A stretch of 50,599 bases of DNA, taken from a virus. This document shows, piece by piece, positions 40,767-49,851 of the stretch (position 1 is the first letter of the stretch; every line of letters begins with the position of its first letter). The position numbers and the translations under genes were made by a program. Where the stretch lies: IMG/VR virus record IMGVR_UViG_3300036979_000299, positions 1 to 50,599 of that record. One strand, given 5' to 3'. A model generated the notes under the pieces. The model saw only the letters and a list, made by a program, of their open reading frames with translations. It made no database searches and was not told where the DNA came from.

Positions 40767-41264
40767 TTACGGATTGTTGCCACGACTCAGTTCGATCCAC
40801 TTCGAGCTGGTTACGGCGTACAGACTCAGCACATCGTTGGTGTTACCCAACCACGTAGCCGACAGCACGACGTTGGCGGCAGCGACAATGGACACCAGGT
40901 TTGTGCTACTGGAATCCACGATCAAGTCAACCGTCTGACCAGCCGCAATCGGCGTAGGCAGCGTGACCGTATTCGTCCCGGCAGCGGCGGACCCGATGCC
41001 GGTCAGAACGATCTTGGACCCATTGCACACCACAGCCTGAGCGTTCGTCACGTCTTGCGCTCTGGGGGTGGCAAAAATGTTGTACAGAAGGGTGGTGTCC
41101 CGCAACGTGGGAGTCACGAAAGCCGCATCAATCAGATTGCCGTAGGTGGCATCCAGATACGCCTGCATCCGAACCCAATCCCGAAGGATAGGTTCGGGGG
41201 TCTGACTCATCGCAACAGCGGACATCGACAGAACAGCCAACACCAACACAATGAACTTCTTCAT
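40767..41264 (-). CDS. Secreted-type protein between capsid and adaptor genes
   Basis: 165 residues. The start is a clear Sec signal (MKKFIVLVLAVLSMSAVAMSQ, AVA cleavage context). The mature part is Thr/Val/Asn-rich beta sequence (IVLTGIGSAAAGTNTVTLPTPI). Such a protein in a capsid operon is unusual. GAGGAG precedes the ATG. Could be a decoration protein with an N-terminal anchor, or a host-surface or exclusion protein. Confidence 0.65.
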   Translation of the reverse strand: MKKFIVLVLAVLSMSAVAMSQTPEPILRDWVRMQAYLDATYGNLIDAAFVTPTLRDTTLLYNIFATPRAQDVTNAQAVVCNGSKIVLTGIGSAAAGTNTVTLPTPIAAGQTVDLIVDSSSTNLVSIVAAANVVLSATWLGNTNDVLSLYAVTSSKWIELSRGNNP

Positions 41265-41280
41265 CAGTTTCTCCTCATCA

Positions 41281-41309
41281 GGGGGGAGTGGAATCGTACC
41301 ACTCCCCCC
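41281..41309. terminator. 11-bp hairpin directly after the capsid gene
   Basis: GGGGGGAGTGG / CCACTCCCCCC with a seven-base loop, 13 bases past the capsid stop. No T-run; it may stabilise the capsid mRNA end or reduce read-through. Confidence 0.75.
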
Positions 41310-41322
41310 GTGGATTGTTCGA

Positions 41323-42507
41323 TTACACGCCCGCCGGGATCAGATCCCACTGTGTTTCGGGAATGCCGTTGAAGGTCGGAGGAGTTGTCCCATCGAGGGA
41401 GTACGCGCCCGCGACCCAGTTGCGCCAGTTGCGAACCAGGAAACCCCAGCTCTCTTCGTAGGAGCAGAAGTACGCCCGGTTGTCTTCGTCCCGGTAGTAA
41501 GCCCACGGATCTTCCGTCTTGCTCACATCCAGAACATTGATGCCGCCCGACTTCGCCTTGCCCAGGAACCACGTATGCGGAACCAGGAACGGGCTGTCCA
41601 CGAGCTGCACGTTGAACCCTTCGACGTTCACGAAGATGTTCTCCCGGTTGGAGACCAACTGGAAGGCGCGTTGCTGCTCGATGAACCGGGACTTCAGAAT
41701 TTCGTTCCAACGGGGAACGTCATAGCTGGAGACAAGGAGGGTGTCGGGCTTCTGGAAGAAGCGGACATCGTTCTCGTCGAATGCCATGTTCATGCAGTAG
41801 TGCGTCCACACGCGCTTCAGCGCCCAGTAGCTAGGAGCCAGACTGAATGCGTTGAAGTAACCGCCCGTGTCCGGAACCGCCGCCGCCATGTCCGTGCAGG
41901 TGCCGACAGCCATGCTGCCGGGACCAGCCACAGCGCCCGCAGAATAGGACGGGTGGGGGGCTCCAGGAGCCGCGAACAGCGCCACGCCGTCATACTGCAA
42001 CCCGGTCGCCGGAAGATCCGCCAACCCACCGGAACGAAGCCGATGGTTGAAGAACGGATTACCAGCCGCGATGCCGCCCAGGTTGAAGATGTCAGCCGAC
42101 AGCTTCTGCCACTTGGTCTTTTTGCGCGAGAGGAACGCCCGACCGATGGTGTCGGCCAAGTACCCGGCGAACCGGGCCTCATCCACGCCATCCGCCGTGC
42201 GGAACTCACGGGACCGCTGCTCCATCTCTTTCGAGATGTTGACCTTGCCGGACGCTTCGATGGCCTGACTGCCATAGCAAACGTAGCCGGTGGTCATGTT
42301 CTTTTGCACGATGGGTGCGGCTTCCTGCCGACCCGACAGTTCGCCCATGGGCACCAGGGAGTATTCCTTCGTCCACAGACCGTCGATGGGCTTGCGGGAG
42401 AGAATGTCCTCGATGACATTGTCGAACTCCCGGTTATCGTTTAGGGCCAGGTTGACTGCGTACAGTTCCTCACGGAACAGTTCAGGGAATTGAACACTGA
42501 GTAACAT
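41323..42507 (-). CDS. Major capsid protein (HK97-type)
   Basis: 394 residues. Begins MLLSVQFPELFREELYAVNLALND and has an Ala/Gly-rich middle. The N-terminal helix region (SKEMEQRSREFRTADGVDEARFAGYLAD) and C-terminal strands fit an HK97-fold capsid subunit, in the family of capsids with no protease in the operon. Order scaffold - small head protein - capsid supports this. TAGGAGACG precedes the ATG. Followed by a strong hairpin. Confidence 0.8.
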   Translation of the reverse strand: MLLSVQFPELFREELYAVNLALNDNREFDNVIEDILSRKPIDGLWTKEYSLVPMGELSGRQEAAPIVQKNMTTGYVCYGSQAIEASGKVNISKEMEQRSREFRTADGVDEARFAGYLADTIGRAFLSRKKTKWQKLSADIFNLGGIAAGNPFFNHRLRSGGLADLPATGLQYDGVALFAAPGAPHPSYSAGAVAGPGSMAVGTCTDMAAAVPDTGGYFNAFSLAPSYWALKRVWTHYCMNMAFDENDVRFFQKPDTLLVSSYDVPRWNEILKSRFIEQQRAFQLVSNRENIFVNVEGFNVQLVDSPFLVPHTWFLGKAKSGGINVLDVSKTEDPWAYYRDEDNRAYFCSYEESWGFLVRNWRNWVAGAYSLDGTTPPTFNGIPETQWDLIPAGV

Positions 42508-42540
42508 GATCGTCTCCTAATGTTGACGTTGTTGTTCGGC

Positions 42541-43020
42541 CTACCGATTTCCGTACCGGAGATCCGGGGGAACCATGCAAGCCACCCACATAGCGTCACG
42601 AGTGACGATCTGGGATATTCGGAGGACACCCTTGGTTGACGCGCCAAGATTCACGTATTGAATCCCGGTTGCATCCACGTAGATGTCGTAATCTTTCCCG
42701 ATGTCAGCCGTTACCGCTGCCCGGCCAGTCGTGGGGAACACGAACGCCTTTTCCAGCGAGTGGTTGACGGGGAGTTCATCGCCCGCGCTCACGGAGACGG
42801 GCTTACCAGTTGTCGCTACTCCAACTTCCTCCACCTCAGCGAAACCCGCGAGGTTGGACGAAGCCGCTGTAGCAGCCTGGTAGTAGTGGTGTTTGTCCAC
42901 GGCCTTACCACCCCGACGACGGAAGATCGTCCCAGCGGCAAAGGCGTTCCACAGAATCCGATCCGGCCCCGTGTGAGCAGAGACGTTCGGATCATTTTCA
43001 GTCGGCATCAACTCTGGCAT
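42541..43020 (-). CDS. Putative head decoration or minor head protein
   Basis: 159 residues, N-terminus MPELMPTENDPNVSAH. Ala/Val-rich beta segments (VGVATTGKPVSVSAGDELPV) are typical of head decoration proteins. AGGAG sits five bases before the ATG at 43020. It lies between scaffold and capsid genes. Confidence 0.6.
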   Translation of the reverse strand: MPELMPTENDPNVSAHTGPDRILWNAFAAGTIFRRRGGKAVDKHHYYQAATAASSNLAGFAEVEEVGVATTGKPVSVSAGDELPVNHSLEKAFVFPTTGRAAVTADIGKDYDIYVDATGIQYVNLGASTKGVLRISQIVTRDAMWVACMVPPDLRYGNR

Positions 43021-43049
43021 AATGCTCCTGTCAGCCCAGGAGCATGACA

Positions 43050-43880
43050 CTACCGTGCGGTGTAGGCTTCTTTCTTAGCCAACGCCCGACGATACAAGTC
43101 CACGCGGTCAAGCGGTATCCTGAGGGCTCTCATGCCCTTGATCTCATCAGCCGTTGCCGGTTTCGTTTCAGATGCTTTGCCCGAGCCCACGGAGTAATCC
43201 CCGGCTCCGACCCCACCGCGTGACTTCACTTGAGAAGCCGCCGCCGCATCAGCCGAACCGTTTCCACCTGAACTCTGAGCCGTTCGGAACTTCTCAAGGT
43301 TCTCACCCATGTAGGTATGAGTCACGACCTTGATCGTTTCCGGATTCGCTCTATCCAGGGGGGACATCCCCGACATCTTCGCTCGGATCGCCGACCTGTC
43401 CGAATCGTCCAACGACTTGAAACCAGACACCACTTCGTTGAAGACCTTGTCACCATCTGCTTGTGCTCGGGCAGTCTGTTCCATCTTGAGAACATCGACT
43501 TGGTACAACCTGGAGACTTCCATCTGAACCAACTTATTGTTGGAATCAGAGATTCCCACAGCTTGCATGGCTCGAACGTTCAACTGGTCCAGGTAAGCCT
43601 GAGCCTGAGCATTGCGATCTCCGGTAGTCTGCGGGGTCTGAGTGGCGGCTGACTCGGTGTGGGTCCGCTCTTTTTCCTTGGACAACTCTTCAATCACTCC
43701 CTTAGCCATCTTCAACGTACCACGAAGACTGTGCCACGCTCTCGCAGCTTTCCTCTTCGATTCTTCGTCCTGGGTGCCCTGATCCTGTGCCTCGACAAAG
43801 TCGGGGGTGGTTTCAGAGTCCAGGTCCATTTCAGACAACTGTTTCAGAATTTCCTTCGGATCGCCCACAGGGTTTGGCAT
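43050..43880 (-). CDS. Scaffold protein
   Basis: 276 residues, highly charged and helical: an acidic N-terminus (LKQLSEMDLDSETTPDF), coiled-coil central region and a basic C-terminal helix (RALRIPLDRVDLYRRALAKKEAY) as expected for binding capsid. Position directly before the head genes fits. The start at 43880 has GCAGGAG upstream. Confidence 0.7.
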   Translation of the reverse strand: MPNPVGDPKEILKQLSEMDLDSETTPDFVEAQDQGTQDEESKRKAARAWHSLRGTLKMAKGVIEELSKEKERTHTESAATQTPQTTGDRNAQAQAYLDQLNVRAMQAVGISDSNNKLVQMEVSRLYQVDVLKMEQTARAQADGDKVFNEVVSGFKSLDDSDRSAIRAKMSGMSPLDRANPETIKVVTHTYMGENLEKFRTAQSSGGNGSADAAAASQVKSRGGVGAGDYSVGSGKASETKPATADEIKGMRALRIPLDRVDLYRRALAKKEAYTAR

Positions 43881-43976
43881 GACTGCTCCTGCTACTTGTA
43901 CGCTTTCGCGTCGTTGTGTGTTTCTCGTTCCCCACAATGGGTCACTCAAACACCAGTATCATACGGGATTCGATAT
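43881..43976. other. 96-base gap between head genes
   Basis: No gene is convincing here. It holds the scaffold ribosome site and nothing else recognised. Confidence 0.5.
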
Positions 43977-44396
43977 CTACTCCGCAACCTTTATTTCACT
44001 TGACTTCTTCTTCTCAGTCCACCCCTTTTTCTGCTCTGCTGATCCTATCATTTTTTCATACTCTTCCAGGGTCTTCTTCAGCCTGTCTGGATCGCACTTA
44101 ATCTGCAACCACACACGCTTCTCACCCTTGACCGTAGCCAGATACTCCGCTGCCGATGCCGGGTCCATGCCTAGTTCGTGCGATGTCATGGACAGCGTTC
44201 GGTCGCATCGGGCGATCATGGGGTCCACCAGCTTGAGCACGATCTGACCTTGCTCGGTCTGGAGGTAGTCCCGGTATCGGTTGTACTGATCCTGAATGTT
44301 GCTGCGGTGGATGAACAGGGTGTCATCCTTTTTCGCCGCCACATCCAATGGACTCTGAAGCATGGACGGATTGACGTTCGTTCCTCGGAGTATCAT
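43977..44396 (-). CDS. Hypothetical 139-residue head-region protein
   Basis: Helical charged protein (SNIQDQYNRYRDYLQTEQGQIVLKL; DRLKKTLEEYEKMIGSAEQKKGWTEKK). Coupled to the portal stop by ATGA. Possibly a portal-associated or packaging accessory. Confidence 0.6.
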   Translation of the reverse strand: MILRGTNVNPSMLQSPLDVAAKKDDTLFIHRSNIQDQYNRYRDYLQTEQGQIVLKLVDPMIARCDRTLSMTSHELGMDPASAAEYLATVKGEKRVWLQIKCDPDRLKKTLEEYEKMIGSAEQKKGWTEKKKSSEIKVAE

Positions 44397-46624
44397 CCTT
44401 CACCTCCCATGACTTGCTGAAGCGTCTCCGCTTCCTGTTGTGCCTCGGGGTTGGGTTGAGCCTGTTCTCCCCCCTGACCCTGCTCGGACATGACTTCCGG
44501 AGCCTGTCCACTCCGGAGGGATGTCATCATGTTCTGCGTCATCCCCTGCATCTGCTCCGGATTCATGGCCACCATCTCAGCTTCGGACGGGATCAGGTAT
44601 CGGAAGCCCCGGATATCCATGACCTGAGCGGCCAGCCGCATCCACCGGAAGAAGTACTTCTTGTAGAGTTCCGGATTGAACTGAGCAATACCCTGAAGCA
44701 TGGGCGTGAAGAACTGGAGCTGCCTCATAAACGTCTCTTCCCGAACCTGAGCGTTGATGTACTGAGACGCCGCCTGTGACTTCCACTTGAGCGGCTTCGC
44801 CAGTTCTTCCAATGTGATCCGATTGACCTGTTCCAACTCGGGCTGTGTTCCGGGAAAGATGATCTTGTTCAGAATCTCCATCTCTTCATTGTAGACCGCC
44901 ATCTCGTAGAACCCCTGCCACACCCAGTTGGCCAGCCGTTCCCATGAACGATTCCAATCGTCGATCATTCCCTCGATACCAATGTTGGCCTGCTGTAGCA
45001 ACAGTCCGGTCTTGGCAGCCGGGGACCGGGGATCGGTTGAGTCCGTGTTCCCCTGCATGAGCGACGTGATACTGGTTCGATTGGCCGCTCTCTGTTGAGT
45101 CAGGGGGAGCAGCACGTTCAAGAGCATGGGGCTGGGTGGAGGAACCTCCAGGGCCTTCACGTCGTTGATCGTCTTCACGTACCCGACCTTGAATGGACCG
45201 ATGCCATCCTTGAACGGAACGTACCCACCGTCATCCGGATGAACGGACAGCAGCGGACGGAAGCAAGCCATCGCCGCTGAGTCCAGGGTCAAGTCCACCG
45301 CGTTGGACTCCAGGAAGTCCTCGTTGATTAGCCGGGCTCCGAATCCGAATCCCCAATAACTCTTCGGCTTCACACCCATCTTGAAGTGGAAGTAGCAGGG
45401 AGTCTCCGTGAAATGCGGATAGGTCTTGGCCCGGAGGATCTTCCTGCTCTCGGGCTCGATGTCGATCATCACGTACTTGGGAATCAGTCCCCTGGGATCG
45501 CTCTTCGTCTTGTACCCGTACTTGCACAGCACCCGGTACACCGCGAACGTGTTCTTGTACGGAGCGTTCTTCACATCTCCACCCAAGCTGTCCGATTCGG
45601 ACTGCCAATCGTAGCAGAGATCCCAGACGTTCTGTAGCGACACCTCGTCCTTGGCGGCATCCTCTCCGGTGCTCACACCACTCTGGGAAAGGCTTCGGTT
45701 CAACCGGCGCATGGTCCGCTTGTTCAGAACTTCTTCGATGTCCTTGCGCTCATACCAGCCCACGCCCCTGGATGACAGGAGCATGAGATCGTTTTCCGTC
45801 AGGTACATCCGACGGGCGCGGAACTTGATGTCCCGATCTTCGAGAACATTCGGTGGAATCAAGTGGTCAATCTTGTCCACCTTGAAGAACTGCATTCCGT
45901 TCTTCGTGACCACGTCCGCTTCCACCAACATCCGGGCGGGTCGCCCATCCGCGATGGTCTGCTGCGCGGCGATGTAGTCCGCGTCATCCAAACACTTGTC
46001 CTGATCCTCCGCCAACTTTTCGGCGGTCAGGTACGTCCGGATCACCCGCTGGGGAACCTTTTCGTACATCGTGTCCGCTTCCAGAATGAGCGATCCATCC
46101 AGGATGAACTCGAACAGACCGTCCGTCCCGATCACATCCCGGAGATCCAGATCGTTCTCCAGAATCGTCTGCATGAACCATTCCGCCCGGTGGATGAACT
46201 CGATCTCAGACACGTTGGAGATCTTCTCGTTCACACAGAACCACGGCTGGGGCGCGAACAGACCCAAGCGCAATCGGTCAATCCCCTCAACCACCCGCTC
46301 GAACAAGAGACCGGAAGTGAAGTTAGCTCCCAATCCCATGCTGGGGTAAAACTTCTCCACGTACTCCAAAGCGTACACCGCCCGGTACAACGCCCACTGG
46401 TTACGAATCGAATCCACGTTCTGAACACACGCCTTGAGATCCCGGATCAACCAGGTGGCGATATCTTCCTTCGCCGAATCGGTCAGATCCAACGAGGGAA
46501 AGAAGTCCTCGAACATCTTATCCCTGCCAGGGGGGGCTGACTGGGGCTGTTCGGTCTCCGGAGCGAACGACTCGGGTGTTGGGGTGGGTGTTTCTTCCAT
46601 GGCATCCTGGGGCATCGTAGGCAT
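44393..46624 (-). CDS. Portal protein
   Basis: 743 residues. Pro/Gln-rich ends enclose a core with RNQWALYRAVYALEY, a SYWGFGFGARLINEDFLESNAVDLT segment and AKTGLLLQQANIGIEG helices typical of podovirus-size portals. Directly follows the terminase, overlapping its stop. The Gln/Glu-rich tail (EQGQGGEQAQPNPEAQQEAE) is unusual in length. Confidence 0.85.
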   Translation of the reverse strand: MPTMPQDAMEETPTPTPESFAPETEQPQSAPPGRDKMFEDFFPSLDLTDSAKEDIATWLIRDLKACVQNVDSIRNQWALYRAVYALEYVEKFYPSMGLGANFTSGLLFERVVEGIDRLRLGLFAPQPWFCVNEKISNVSEIEFIHRAEWFMQTILENDLDLRDVIGTDGLFEFILDGSLILEADTMYEKVPQRVIRTYLTAEKLAEDQDKCLDDADYIAAQQTIADGRPARMLVEADVVTKNGMQFFKVDKIDHLIPPNVLEDRDIKFRARRMYLTENDLMLLSSRGVGWYERKDIEEVLNKRTMRRLNRSLSQSGVSTGEDAAKDEVSLQNVWDLCYDWQSESDSLGGDVKNAPYKNTFAVYRVLCKYGYKTKSDPRGLIPKYVMIDIEPESRKILRAKTYPHFTETPCYFHFKMGVKPKSYWGFGFGARLINEDFLESNAVDLTLDSAAMACFRPLLSVHPDDGGYVPFKDGIGPFKVGYVKTINDVKALEVPPPSPMLLNVLLPLTQQRAANRTSITSLMQGNTDSTDPRSPAAKTGLLLQQANIGIEGMIDDWNRSWERLANWVWQGFYEMAVYNEEMEILNKIIFPGTQPELEQVNRITLEELAKPLKWKSQAASQYINAQVREETFMRQLQFFTPMLQGIAQFNPELYKKYFFRWMRLAAQVMDIRGFRYLIPSEAEMVAMNPEQMQGMTQNMMTSLRSGQAPEVMSEQGQGGEQAQPNPEAQQEAETLQQVMGGEG

Positions 46625-48594
46625 TACCTGTACCTCCTAAGGGCTTCGTCTTTCGACAGCGGGTTGTACCGGGTGGGGGAAGCCGAGGGCTTTGCGCCCC
46701 GGTACTCTTCCATCACCTGCATCTCGTGAGCCACCCGCTTCTTGTTCAGCGGTTCATGGAACACGGGGGTCTCAGCAACTATCTTGGTGGCAATGCTGGC
46801 TGCCATCACGCGGTCATCGGTGTGTCCGGGTAGAGCAATCAATCGGCCCCGGCTGTCGATGAAGTGCATCATCTCGTTCAGCAAGTCAATGCTGTGAACC
46901 AGGCACTTCCCATTCTTGAAATCCTGTCTAAGCTGGCCGCACACATCCTTCTTGTTCCCCACAGTGGTCTGCCAACCGTACTCCCGCTTGATCTGCTGGT
47001 TGGCGATCTTGCTTCGGGTGTAGATGTGAGTGTACCCAGCCTTCTCGATGTTGGCGCGGAGAAGTCCTCCGCACTTGTTGTTCATCTCGGGAGCCAGCAG
47101 CGCCTTGTTGTAGTAGATAGCAATCATCACGGCGTAGGAAGCCGCCATCTCTTCGTCGAACAAGCCGCCCCACTCCGCCACTTGCTCCAGCCGATAGGGA
47201 TCGAACACCTCGACGATGGAGTTGTCGCTCGTGTACTCGGTGGACTTGATTCCTTCAGCCACATCCACGACCACCAGGTACTTCCTACCCGGCTGTGGAC
47301 TCCGGTAGATCTCCAGCGCACCCTCGCTCATCTTGGCCGTGTCATCCTGCGAGAAAGTGATGCTATCCCGGGTGGCACTCAAAAATCCCCGGATCGGCAT
47401 TACGTTGTCCTGTTCCAGAGCGACCCAGGCTTCGCGAGCACCACGCGGGTGATTGACAATGGACTGAATGTGCTTGGGATACATCTTCTTAACGGCGTCC
47501 AGCGCCAGCTTCTTGAAGTCCCGGTAGAACTTGATCGTCTCCATCCTGTCCTGAACGGCCTCGACGTTGAAGTAGTTCGTGCCTGTGGTCAGGAACGGTT
47601 CGGAACTGTTCAAGGGGAAATCCTGCCGGAACGCGGACTCAGATCCCAACATGTCGATCTGCTTCCGACGAAACTTTATGTGGCCCGATCTGAGTTCGTA
47701 AGTCTCCAGCAGCTTCTTCTCGTCCAGTGTGTACTCCAACTCCTCCCCTGTTCCCAAAGACTCTTCGCAGTCAGGGGAGTCCTTCCACGAGATGAAGATG
47801 AACTCCCACTTCCCATCGCCCTTCTCCGCTTCCCGGCAATCGTCCGCGAACTTGTTGAGACCGAACGCGGTGGATTCTTTGCACACAAACGCGAACCCGG
47901 TTCGTGGGACTGAGTTGAGCAGGGAAGTCTCCGCCGTGCGCTGCGCTCCCTCACGCCACTTCGAGTTCTCGGACATGTGCACGACATTGATCGTGCCTGA
48001 TGTTCCTGGGTTGGGATTCTCCCCGGAGTCCTGTTCAACCACGGAACCATTCGACAACTTGATTCCGGACTTCGCCTTGGGCATGGGAACGCGCTTGGGA
48101 GGCCAATGCGATTCGATGGGCGATCCAGCGCCACACAGATCCCGTTCCTGAAAGAGTTCGATCATCGACGTGATGTTGCTGGTGTGAGAACTCAGATCGG
48201 CAATGACGAACACGCCGATGTTGGCAACGAACCGGGCGAACCAATAATCGAATCCGGCGATCAGAGTGGAGATTCCGACCTTGCGATGCTTCAGGACAAG
48301 AACTTGAACTCGGGTCCACGGGTCCGGGACCAGATGAGCGCAAATCTTGTCGGCAATCTTGAGCTGGTTCGGATTCAGTTTGAACTGGACGATACCTACT
48401 CCGTCCGATCCACCGGACAACTCACCAGCCCGAATGTACCCGTAATTCTCCATCCAGTAGACCGGATGGATTTTCGAGATCTCAAACTCGGTCTGCTGCA
48501 CAGTCCATGATTTCGCTGCCTTGGACGCAAGGAGTCGTGACACCTTGCGATCCAGGGCCGCGAGATTGGGGTACTGCTTGACAGAGTAACTCAT
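46624..48594 (-). CDS. Terminase large subunit
   Basis: 656 residues. The ATPase part has VLKHRKVGISTL in place of a standard Walker A (no GK[ST]), a deviant form seen in some terminases, and Walker B INVVHMSENSKW. The nuclease shows LVVVDVAEGIKSTEY, LLAPEMNN and DDRVMAA. It packages DNA into the portal. The ATG at 48594 overlaps the previous stop (ATGA). Confidence 0.9.
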   Translation of the reverse strand: MSYSVKQYPNLAALDRKVSRLLASKAAKSWTVQQTEFEISKIHPVYWMENYGYIRAGELSGGSDGVGIVQFKLNPNQLKIADKICAHLVPDPWTRVQVLVLKHRKVGISTLIAGFDYWFARFVANIGVFVIADLSSHTSNITSMIELFQERDLCGAGSPIESHWPPKRVPMPKAKSGIKLSNGSVVEQDSGENPNPGTSGTINVVHMSENSKWREGAQRTAETSLLNSVPRTGFAFVCKESTAFGLNKFADDCREAEKGDGKWEFIFISWKDSPDCEESLGTGEELEYTLDEKKLLETYELRSGHIKFRRKQIDMLGSESAFRQDFPLNSSEPFLTTGTNYFNVEAVQDRMETIKFYRDFKKLALDAVKKMYPKHIQSIVNHPRGAREAWVALEQDNVMPIRGFLSATRDSITFSQDDTAKMSEGALEIYRSPQPGRKYLVVVDVAEGIKSTEYTSDNSIVEVFDPYRLEQVAEWGGLFDEEMAASYAVMIAIYYNKALLAPEMNNKCGGLLRANIEKAGYTHIYTRSKIANQQIKREYGWQTTVGNKKDVCGQLRQDFKNGKCLVHSIDLLNEMMHFIDSRGRLIALPGHTDDRVMAASIATKIVAETPVFHEPLNKKRVAHEMQVMEEYRGAKPSASPTRYNPLSKDEALRRYR

Positions 48595-48710
48595 CGACTC
48601 TTCTTCGGTTTGCTCGATCCAGCCAGAGGCTTGGTGTACGAGAAACAATTTGCCGCCATCGTCTTGATCGACTTGGCTTTCCCGGATTTGCTGTCAGTTT
48701 TTTTCTTCAT
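48591..48710 (-). CDS. 39-residue Lys/Ser-rich protein
   Basis: MKKKTDSKSGKAKSIKTMAANCF then SYTKPLAGSSKPKKSR. Strongly basic and probably unfolded or nucleic-acid binding. AAGGGAT precedes the ATG; ATGA overlap joins it to the terminase. Confidence 0.55.
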   Translation of the reverse strand: MKKKTDSKSGKAKSIKTMAANCFSYTKPLAGSSKPKKSR

Positions 48711-48720
48711 GGTTGATCCC

Positions 48721-48882
48721 TTACGGAAGGACCGGCGGTGTGCCGGTCGTGAATACTTGTTCCAGCATGGCAGCCGTTTGGTCAAGGGTCAGATCCCCAT
48801 CTGCCACAGCCTGCTCCGTGGCTGCCCACTGCGTGTCCAACTCACTCGATGTCATTTGCGATACATCACTTGGTAGTGGCAT
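48721..48882 (-). CDS. 53-residue acidic protein
   Basis: MPLPSDVSQMTSSELDTQW... acidic helical protein with GGAGG seven bases before the ATG. It overlaps the upstream gene by 17 bases. Resembles small proteins often found just before terminases, unassigned. Confidence 0.6.
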   Translation of the reverse strand: MPLPSDVSQMTSSELDTQWAATEQAVADGDLTLDQTAAMLEQVFTTGTPPVLP

Positions 48883-49276
48883 AACCGCCTCCATCTCGCA
48901 TATAAATTCCCCTTTGGGATGGTTTGACGCCTACGTTCGTACTGCTGTCATAGTGCAGCACATACATACTTCCAAACTTCCCACCCTCGTATTCGCTCAA
49001 GTCGCGCCACAGGGGGGAGTCTTCAATTCCCGTGAAAATAATCCAGCTCTTGTCGGCCAGCACCCCCTTGTCTCTTAGCAGCCAGAACTGGTAGATGGCA
49101 TCCTCTCGGTTTCTCAGCCATATTACCTTCGGCTTTCTGTTTTCATCGACTCTGACCAGGTTGTTGATCTCGGTATCGGATTCAGCCGTTCGGATAACGG
49201 ACACATCTATACCCAAGGCGATCTCAACCAATGATAACACCAACACTCGGTACTTGTCAACCTCTCTTTTGCTCAT
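48866..49276 (-). CDS. Hypothetical 136-residue protein after the glycosyltransferases
   Basis: A helical start (EVDKYRVLVLSLVEIALGI) leads into mixed sequence with LRNREDAIYQFWLLRDKGVL and a YVLHYDSSTNVG strand. Possibly a small nucleotide- or sugar-binding accessory; no motif supports this. ATGA overlap with the GT2 gene. Confidence 0.55.
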   Translation of the reverse strand: MSKREVDKYRVLVLSLVEIALGIDVSVIRTAESDTEINNLVRVDENRKPKVIWLRNREDAIYQFWLLRDKGVLADKSWIIFTGIEDSPLWRDLSEYEGGKFGSMYVLHYDSSTNVGVKPSQRGIYMRDGGGYATTK

Positions 49277-49851
49277 GTCCATGGCTCCGTATTGTGTGGC
49301 CTGTAGTGGTACAGGCATTTCTCTCCCAAGAACACTTCCCGCTTCAACAGTCTGGAGTCGGCCATTGCCCGAGTCCAGAAATGATCCTCGCTGATTGTGA
49401 TGTCCCGATATTTGATCCTCCTTGCCAAATCCGTCCGGACCGGATTCAAGTGGTTTGGCTGTCGGTAATATGTCGGCACCCCACACTTGTCCGCCCGCTC
49501 CGTCCACACCGGGCACATGAGCGAATGAATGAACCTCCGCTCCATTACCCCACCCCACACAGCCTTCCCCCAAAACCCAATGCAGTCCACGTACTGCGTT
49601 TGCAGAATCCGCAAGATATCCTGAACGTATGTGTCCGAGACCCAATCGTCATCGTCCACGAAGACGGAGTACGTCCCGGTCGCCCGCATGAGCAAGGTAT
49701 TCCGCTTGAACCCGGTCGTGTGCTCCTTGTTGTCCTCATCCAACAGAACCTCAACCGGACTGTCGCTAATCTGTCGCTTCAGCTCACTCAGCAGGGGGGC
49801 TCGAAGCCTCGCTCGATCTGCCAAGGTCGGGATGAGAATGCTGAGAATCAT
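49273..49851 (-). CDS. GT2-like glycosyltransferase
   Basis: 192 residues. The N-terminus MILSILIPTLADRARL and the VFVDDDDWVSD metal motif are diagnostic of GT-A family 2 enzymes; later DITISEDHFWTRAMADS provides the ED catalytic region. The protein is short for the family but has the complete core. Starts by ATGA overlap with the GT34-like gene. Confidence 0.85.
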   Translation of the reverse strand: MILSILIPTLADRARLRAPLLSELKRQISDSPVEVLLDEDNKEHTTGFKRNTLLMRATGTYSVFVDDDDWVSDTYVQDILRILQTQYVDCIGFWGKAVWGGVMERRFIHSLMCPVWTERADKCGVPTYYRQPNHLNPVRTDLARRIKYRDITISEDHFWTRAMADSRLLKREVFLGEKCLYHYRPHNTEPWT

